A stretch of 9,652 nt of DNA from Planctomycetes bacterium UBA2386 (lineage in GTDB: Bacteria; Planctomycetota; UBA1135; UBA2386). The translations under genes were made by a program, and so were the position numbers. The stretch is from the NCBI GenBank assembly GCA_002343845.1, contig DDSQ01000052.1:42919-52570 (forward strand), given 5' to 3'. The notes beneath the pieces are model-generated. The model made no database searches and had not been told where the DNA came from. It saw nothing but the letters and a program-made list of their open reading frames with translations. Below are positions 5,697 to 9,652 of this stretch, piece by piece (the stretch's first letter is position 1; every line of letters starts with the position of its first letter).

Positions 5697-6851
5697 ATGT
5701 TCGACCGCTTCAGCACCCATGCCAAGCAGTTGATGTCGCAGGCGCGTGCCGCGGCGATCCACCTGCAACACGAGTCCATCGCGCCCGAGCACATCCTGCT
5801 CGGGCTGCTCGCCCTGCCGGACTGCGCCGGCGCGCAGGCGCTGCTCGCGGCGGGCGCCACTCTCGGAGGCCTTCGCAGCAAGGTCGAAGCGCTGGCCGCT
5901 CGCGGCGAGCGTCCCGTCACGCAGGGTCAGCTGCCGTTCACGTCCGAGGCGAAACAGGTCCTCGAACGCACGCTCGAACACGCCTACGCGCTCGGCCACC
6001 ACCGGATCGGCACCGAGCACGTGCTGCTGGCGATGGCCGACGGACCGAGCCTCGCCTCGCGCGCGCTGGCCGAGGCCGGCCTCGACGGTGCTTCGCTGCG
6101 CGCGGCCGTCGCACGGGTGCTCGCGACCGGGCCCACGCTCGATCGCAGCTCCGTGCGCGCGTTGCTGATCAGCAACTCGACGATGCACGGTGGCGGCTAC
6201 CTCGAACACTGCGCCGCCGAGATCCGCGACTTCCTCGGCGGCAGGCAGCGTGTGCTGTTCGTGCCCTATGCACTCGCCGACCACGCGGGCTACGCGGCGA
6301 AGGCGCGCGCGGCGTTCGCCACGTTCGGGCACGACGTCGTCTCGGCGCACGAAGGCCCGCCGCTGCTTCTGCTCGATCATTGCACGGCGGTGTTCGTCGG
6401 CGGCGGCAACACGTTCCGGCTGCTCGCGGCGATGTACCGCACCAACCTGCTCCCGGCGATCCAGGGGCGCGCGCTGCGCGGCATGCCGTACGTCGGCAGC
6501 AGTGCGGGCACCAACGTCGCGACGCTGTCGATCCGCACCACCAACGACATGCCGATCGTCATGCCGCCGTCCTTCGACGCGCTGCAGCTGGTGCCGTTCC
6601 AGATCAACCCGCACTACCTCGATCCGGATCCGACCAGCAAGCACATGGGCGAGACGCGCGAGGAGCGGCTGCGACAGTTCCACGAGGAGAACGACGTCCC
6701 CGTGCTCGGACTGCGCGAAGGCTGCATGCTGCGCGTCGAAGGCGCGCGCGCCGAGCTCAAGGGCACCACGAACGCGCGGCTGTTCCGCCGCGGCGAGGCG
6801 CCCGTCGAGCACGTGCCGCCGTGCGATCTCTCGTTCCTGCTGCGCGCCTGA
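5697..6851 (+). CDS. pepE: Clp-N domain fused to peptidase E (S51 alpha-aspartyl dipeptidase)
   Basis: A cytosolic protein of 384 residues made of two known modules. Residues 1-145 form the double repeat of a ClpC/ClpA N-terminal domain: repeat 1 starts MFDRFSTHAKQLMSQARAAA with APEHILLGLL (29-38), and repeat 2 starts FTSEAKQVLERTLEHAYALG with GTEHVLLAM (105-113). In Clp ATPases this domain binds substrates and adaptors. No AAA+ module follows. Instead residues 152-384 are a full-length peptidase E, which cleaves dipeptides with N-terminal aspartate. Its blocks are LLISNST (156-162), GGGYLEH (165-171), RVLFVPYALADH (185-196), FVGGGNTFRLL (233-243), GSSAGTN (267-273), NDMPIV and FQINPHYLD. The triad can be placed by spacing as Ser269, Asp284 and His306, all present, so activity is expected. 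There is no stop between the modules; a GTG at 6153 could allow separate translation of the peptidase. The M28 peptidase gene follows 19 bases downstream. Confidence 0.93.
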   Translation: MFDRFSTHAKQLMSQARAAAIHLQHESIAPEHILLGLLALPDCAGAQALLAAGATLGGLRSKVEALAARGERPVTQGQLPFTSEAKQVLERTLEHAYALGHHRIGTEHVLLAMADGPSLASRALAEAGLDGASLRAAVARVLATGPTLDRSSVRALLISNSTMHGGGYLEHCAAEIRDFLGGRQRVLFVPYALADHAGYAAKARAAFATFGHDVVSAHEGPPLLLLDHCTAVFVGGGNTFRLLAAMYRTNLLPAIQGRALRGMPYVGSSAGTNVATLSIRTTNDMPIVMPPSFDALQLVPFQINPHYLDPDPTSKHMGETREERLRQFHEENDVPVLGLREGCMLRVEGARAELKGTTNARLFRRGEAPVEHVPPCDLSFLLRA

Positions 6852-6870
6852 CCTGCACCCCGCCTCCCCC

Positions 6871-8478
6871 ATGAAGCCGACTCCGCTGCTGTTCCCGCTC
6901 CTGGCCATCGCCGCCTGCTCGTCGGCGCCGCCCGGCGCCATGTCGATTCGCAAGGACGACCTGTTCGCGCACGTGCGCTTCCTCGCCGACGACTTGCTCG
7001 AGGGCCGCGGCCCGGGCACGCGCGGCGACGTGCTCGCGCGCAACTACCTCGCCTCGCAGCTGCAGGTCGCCGGCTGCAAGCCGGGCGGCGCCGACGGATC
7101 GTGGACGCAGCCGGTGCCGATCCTCGGCATCACTTCGGCGGTGACGACGCCGCTCGGCGCGCGCGGCAAGGGCGGCACAGCATCGTTCACCGCGCCCGAC
7201 GACTACACCGCCGTCGCCGGCAACCCCGACGCGCTCGCAGCCTGGAGCGGGGCGGAGCTGGTGTTCGTGGGCTTCGGCATCACCGCCCCCGAGCAGCAGT
7301 GGGACGACTTCGGCAACGCCGACGTGAAGGGCAAGGTGCTGCTGGTGATGAACGACGACCCGTCCGACGACCCGGCGCGCTTCGCCGGCAAGACGCGGCT
7401 CTACTACGGTCGCTGGAGCTACAAGTACGAAGAGGCGGCGCGGCGCGGCGCGCTCGGCGCGATCGTCATCCACACCAACGAGTCGGCGGGCTACCCCTTC
7501 CAGGTGATCCAGGCCAACCACGGCCGTGAGAACTTCTGGCTCCCGTTCGCGGCCGGCACGCCGACGCTCGGCATCCGGTCGTGGGTCAGCGAGGACGCCG
7601 CCAAGAAGCTGTGCGCGCTCGGTGGCCACGACCTCGACGCGCTGCGCACGGCGGCGAAGAAGGGCGGGCAACCGCCGGTGCCGCTCGGCGTGACGCTCGA
7701 CCTCGCGATCCAGAACACGGTGCGCGAGATCCAGTCCGGCAACGTCGTCGGCGTGCTGCCGGGCAGCGATCCGGTGCTGCGCGACGAGTACGTCGTGGTG
7801 ACCGCGCACTGGGATCACCTCGGCATCGGCAAGCCGCGCGGCGACGACACGATCTACAACGGCGCCGTCGACAACGCCTCCGGCTGTGCCGGCATGCTGG
7901 CGCTCGCGCGTTCGCTGGGCGCTGCCGCGACCCCGCTGCGCCGCAGCGTGCTGTTCCTCGCGGTCACCGCCGAGGAGTCGGGCCTGCTCGGCTCGCAGTT
8001 CTTCGCCGCCAACCCCACCGTGCCGAAGGACCGCATGGTCGCGAACTTCAACATCGACGGGCTCAACGTCTGGGGGCGTTCGCACGACATCGAGTTCATC
8101 GGCCACGGCAAGAACAGCCTCACCGCGCTCGCCGACGCCGTGGCGAAAGAACGCGGCCGCCGCATCGAGCCCGACAGCAACCCCGACCTCGGGCTCTTCT
8201 ACCGCAGCGACCACTTCAACTTCGCACGCATCGGCGTGCCGGCCGCCTACTTCAAGGCCGGCAAGGACTTCCTCGACCGCCCCGAGGATCGCCGGCGCAT
8301 GAAGAACAGCTACACGACGGTGCACTACCACCAGCCGACCGACGAGATCGCGCCGTGGTGGAACCTCGATGGCGCAGTCGAGGACCTCGAAGTGCTGCGC
8401 GAGTGCCTGGTGCGCACCGCGAATGCCGACGGCCGCCCAACGTGGACGCCGGGCGACGAGTTCGAACGCGCGCGGTGA
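6871..8478 (+). CDS. M28-family zinc metallopeptidase, lipoprotein with PA-like domain
   Basis: A protein of 535 residues, likely a lipid-anchored envelope aminopeptidase or carboxypeptidase. The N-terminus MKPTPLLFPLLAIAACSS is a lipoprotein signal with a lipobox IAAC, so the mature protein should begin at Cys16. Residues of about 105-255 look like the protease-associated (PA) insert seen in many M28 enzymes (ELVFVGFGITAPEQQWDDF, then VKGKVLLVMNDDP). The catalytic part has all expected metal and catalytic residues: H313 in TAHWDHLG, D334 in GAVDNASG, general base E368 and ligand E369 in TAEESGLLGS, D396 in NFNIDGLN, and H487 in VHYHQPTDE. Length is normal for lipoproteins of this family. ATG 6871 fits the signal peptide; no Shine-Dalgarno site is visible. 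It probably shares a transcript with the upstream Clp-N/peptidase E gene. Substrate specificity cannot be told. Confidence 0.95.
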   Translation: MKPTPLLFPLLAIAACSSAPPGAMSIRKDDLFAHVRFLADDLLEGRGPGTRGDVLARNYLASQLQVAGCKPGGADGSWTQPVPILGITSAVTTPLGARGKGGTASFTAPDDYTAVAGNPDALAAWSGAELVFVGFGITAPEQQWDDFGNADVKGKVLLVMNDDPSDDPARFAGKTRLYYGRWSYKYEEAARRGALGAIVIHTNESAGYPFQVIQANHGRENFWLPFAAGTPTLGIRSWVSEDAAKKLCALGGHDLDALRTAAKKGGQPPVPLGVTLDLAIQNTVREIQSGNVVGVLPGSDPVLRDEYVVVTAHWDHLGIGKPRGDDTIYNGAVDNASGCAGMLALARSLGAAATPLRRSVLFLAVTAEESGLLGSQFFAANPTVPKDRMVANFNIDGLNVWGRSHDIEFIGHGKNSLTALADAVAKERGRRIEPDSNPDLGLFYRSDHFNFARIGVPAAYFKAGKDFLDRPEDRRRMKNSYTTVHYHQPTDEIAPWWNLDGAVEDLEVLRECLVRTANADGRPTWTPGDEFERAR

Positions 8479-8507
8479 GATCCACCGCGCCGCGCGACGT
8501 CATCGGA

Positions 8508-9560
8508 TCACTGCAGGATCAACTCGGCGACCGGGATCGAGTTCGTGGTCGCATTGCCGGTCGCGACAGTCGCACTCGAGAGGTCCCAGACGTACTGGTA
8601 GAACGGCGTGCAGACCTCCGGGCCGACCCAGGCCGATCGCGCCGCCGTGATCTCGACGCCTAGCGGGTTGATCGCGGTCGGCGGCACCAGGTAGAGCCAC
8701 TGGAAGCCGATGCCGAACTGCGAGGCCGTGGCGGGAATCGGAACGGGGACGGACACCGCGCCGAGCGCGTCCGCGGTGAACCCGATCGTACCGAGCTCGC
8801 CGGCGACAAGGGCGTCGCAGTTCGGGGCCAAGCCGAACTGGCCGAGGTTGAACGCCAGCAGCACGCCGGGGAGGAGCTCCTTCTGGTCGAACGACGGCGC
8901 CAGCAGCGCCGGCGCGTTCGCGGGAGCGTTCGCCAAGGTGACGTTGAACGTACCGCCCGCGACGTAGCTCGCGGCCGTCGTGGTCCCTCCGATCGTCCCC
9001 GCGCCGCAGCCGATGCCGTGGTTGGCCACACGGCCGTTGGTGGAGGCAAAGGCGCGATCGGTGCTCCACGACGCCCCCGCGGAGCGAGAGAACACCTGCA
9101 CCTCGACCACGAGATTGGTGTTGCCGTTCAGGCCATAGACAAACGGCGTCGCGAACGGAATCGTCGCCATGATGCCGGTACCGCGGTTCGCGGGCATCGC
9201 GGGGATGTTCACGGTCTGCTGCGGCAACACGACGGCGAGGTCGTTGCCGTGGTTGAGCGCGAAGGTCGTCGACAGGGTGCCCGGGACGTTCGGCCCGCTC
9301 GAGCAGCTGATTTGGATGCTCGCGGTGAAGGCAGCGCGGTCCAGGTTCGACGTCGTCGGCCGGAACCGGATGCCCGTCACGACCGTGCCGGGCGCGAACG
9401 GCGCCGCGTAGACGAGTTGCGTTCGCGTGGCGTTGCCACCGAGCAGCGCGGTGCTGCCGCGGCCCCACGCACGCTCGTACTCGGGCGGCAAGAACAGGCT
9501 GGTCTGCGCGACGACATGCGCGGCGAGCAGGAGTGAAGAGACGAAGGCAATTCGATTCAT
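8508..9560 (-). CDS. Secreted two-module protein of unknown function, planctomycete-like
   Basis: A protein of 350 residues. ATG at 9560 was chosen because it opens directly on a Sec signal peptide, MNRIAFVSSLLLAAHVVAQ, with likely cleavage after Ala18 (V-V-A); a frame extension to 9626 would put 22 unrelated residues in front of it. The mature chain is rich in Ala, Thr, Asn, Gly and Val with few charged residues, as in extracellular beta-sandwich proteins. The first module (about 20-190) ends at HGIGCGAGT. The second (about 195-350) contains LLAFNLGQFGLAPNC, VPVPIPATASQFG and a C-terminal beta-rich part. This second module resembles a C-terminal domain that I associate with many secreted planctomycete proteins. 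Four cysteines (including C86 and C185) could form two disulfides. There is no lipobox, LPXTG or PEP-CTERM-like tail. No enzymatic motif is seen. It converges with the M28 gene across 29 bases. Confidence 0.88.
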   Translation of the reverse strand: MNRIAFVSSLLLAAHVVAQTSLFLPPEYERAWGRGSTALLGGNATRTQLVYAAPFAPGTVVTGIRFRPTTSNLDRAAFTASIQISCSSGPNVPGTLSTTFALNHGNDLAVVLPQQTVNIPAMPANRGTGIMATIPFATPFVYGLNGNTNLVVEVQVFSRSAGASWSTDRAFASTNGRVANHGIGCGAGTIGGTTTAASYVAGGTFNVTLANAPANAPALLAPSFDQKELLPGVLLAFNLGQFGLAPNCDALVAGELGTIGFTADALGAVSVPVPIPATASQFGIGFQWLYLVPPTAINPLGVEITAARSAWVGPEVCTPFYQYVWDLSSATVATGNATTNSIPVAELILQ

Positions 9561-9629
9561 CGTGGTCGGTGGGAAAGAGAAAACGGAGACGTGCCGGGGC
9601 AAGGTAACGCAAACCCCAGAGGGCAAGGA
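9561..9629 (-). promoter_or_regulatory. Upstream leader/promoter region of the secreted protein gene
   Basis: These 69 bases precede the secreted protein start on the - strand. They are noticeably less GC-rich than the genes, and the mRNA-sense strand carries a pyrimidine stretch (TTTTCTCTTTCCC) just before the ATG rather than a Shine-Dalgarno site. I cannot assign convincing -35 and -10 boxes. The region runs directly into the homopolymer at the window edge. Confidence 0.35.
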
Positions 9630-9652
9630 CCCCCCCCCCCCCCCCCCCCCCC
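9630..9652. repeat. Homopolymer of 23 C residues at the window end
   Basis: Every base from 9630 to the last base of the window is C, which is poly-G on the strand coding for the adjacent secreted protein. A tract ending exactly at the edge suggests a contig terminus. Poly-G read tails are a known artefact of two-colour sequencing chemistry, and real G tracts also break assemblies. Which applies cannot be decided from sequence alone. Confidence 0.9.

Noticed and set aside
5040..7043. Long - strand open frame antisense to the small membrane protein and Clp-N/peptidase E genes
   Set aside because: Composition is biased to Arg, Ala and Gly with no domain signature; the + strand genes account for the region.
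8479..8509. Possible terminator between the convergent M28 and secreted protein genes
   Set aside because: Only a 5-base GATCC/GGATC match and short GC repeats are visible, with no convincing stem or T-tract.
9561..9626. Extended N-terminus of the secreted protein starting at 9626
   Set aside because: It would place 22 residues in front of an intact signal peptide that already begins with its own ATG at 9560.

Overview
This is a very GC-rich bacterial window in which third codon positions are almost all G or C, so long open frames appear on every strand. I support eight protein genes, one of them cut by the left edge. The organism is probably an uncultured Planctomycetota. The reasons are the secreted two-module Cys-poor protein at the right end, which resembles proteins I associate with marine planctomycetes, the scarcity of Shine-Dalgarno sites, and unusual domain fusions. 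This placement is a judgement from pattern memory, not a search. I see no mobile elements, CRISPR arrays, tRNA or rRNA genes, and no gene-free stretch over 300 bases.

Left block (1-3249, + strand): the C-terminal part of a TPR-like protein, a lipocalin-like protein that may belong to the CrtC/AttH group, and a 644-residue integral membrane protein. The last starts inside the end of the preceding gene. It reads as three membrane enzymes in one chain: an isoprenylcysteine/phospholipid methyltransferase-like domain, a PAP2/Aur1-like phosphatase domain, and a prolipoprotein diacylglyceryl transferase (Lgt)-like domain. The block looks like one transcription unit devoted to a membrane lipid or lipid-anchor modification. 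A strong GC-rich hairpin separates it from the convergent helicase gene.

Centre (3286-5160, - strand): a complete DEAD-box RNA helicase with a proline-rich linker and a C-terminal DbpA-type RNA-binding domain. It is transcribed divergently from the next block.

Right-centre block (5256-8478, + strand, short gaps): a small conserved membrane protein of unknown function, a fusion of a ClpC-type N-terminal (Clp-N) double repeat to a complete peptidase E (aspartyl dipeptidase), and an M28-family metallopeptidase lipoprotein with a PA-like domain. The last two suggest a peptide-degradation theme, one cytosolic and one at the cell envelope.

Right edge (8508-9652): a convergent gene for a secreted protein on the - strand. 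Its upstream region runs into 23 consecutive C residues at the window end, which is either a contig-end artefact or a real homopolymer tract.

The two observations most worth following are the ICMT-like/PAP2/Lgt-like triple fusion and the Clp-N/peptidase E fusion. Both domain orders are new to me.
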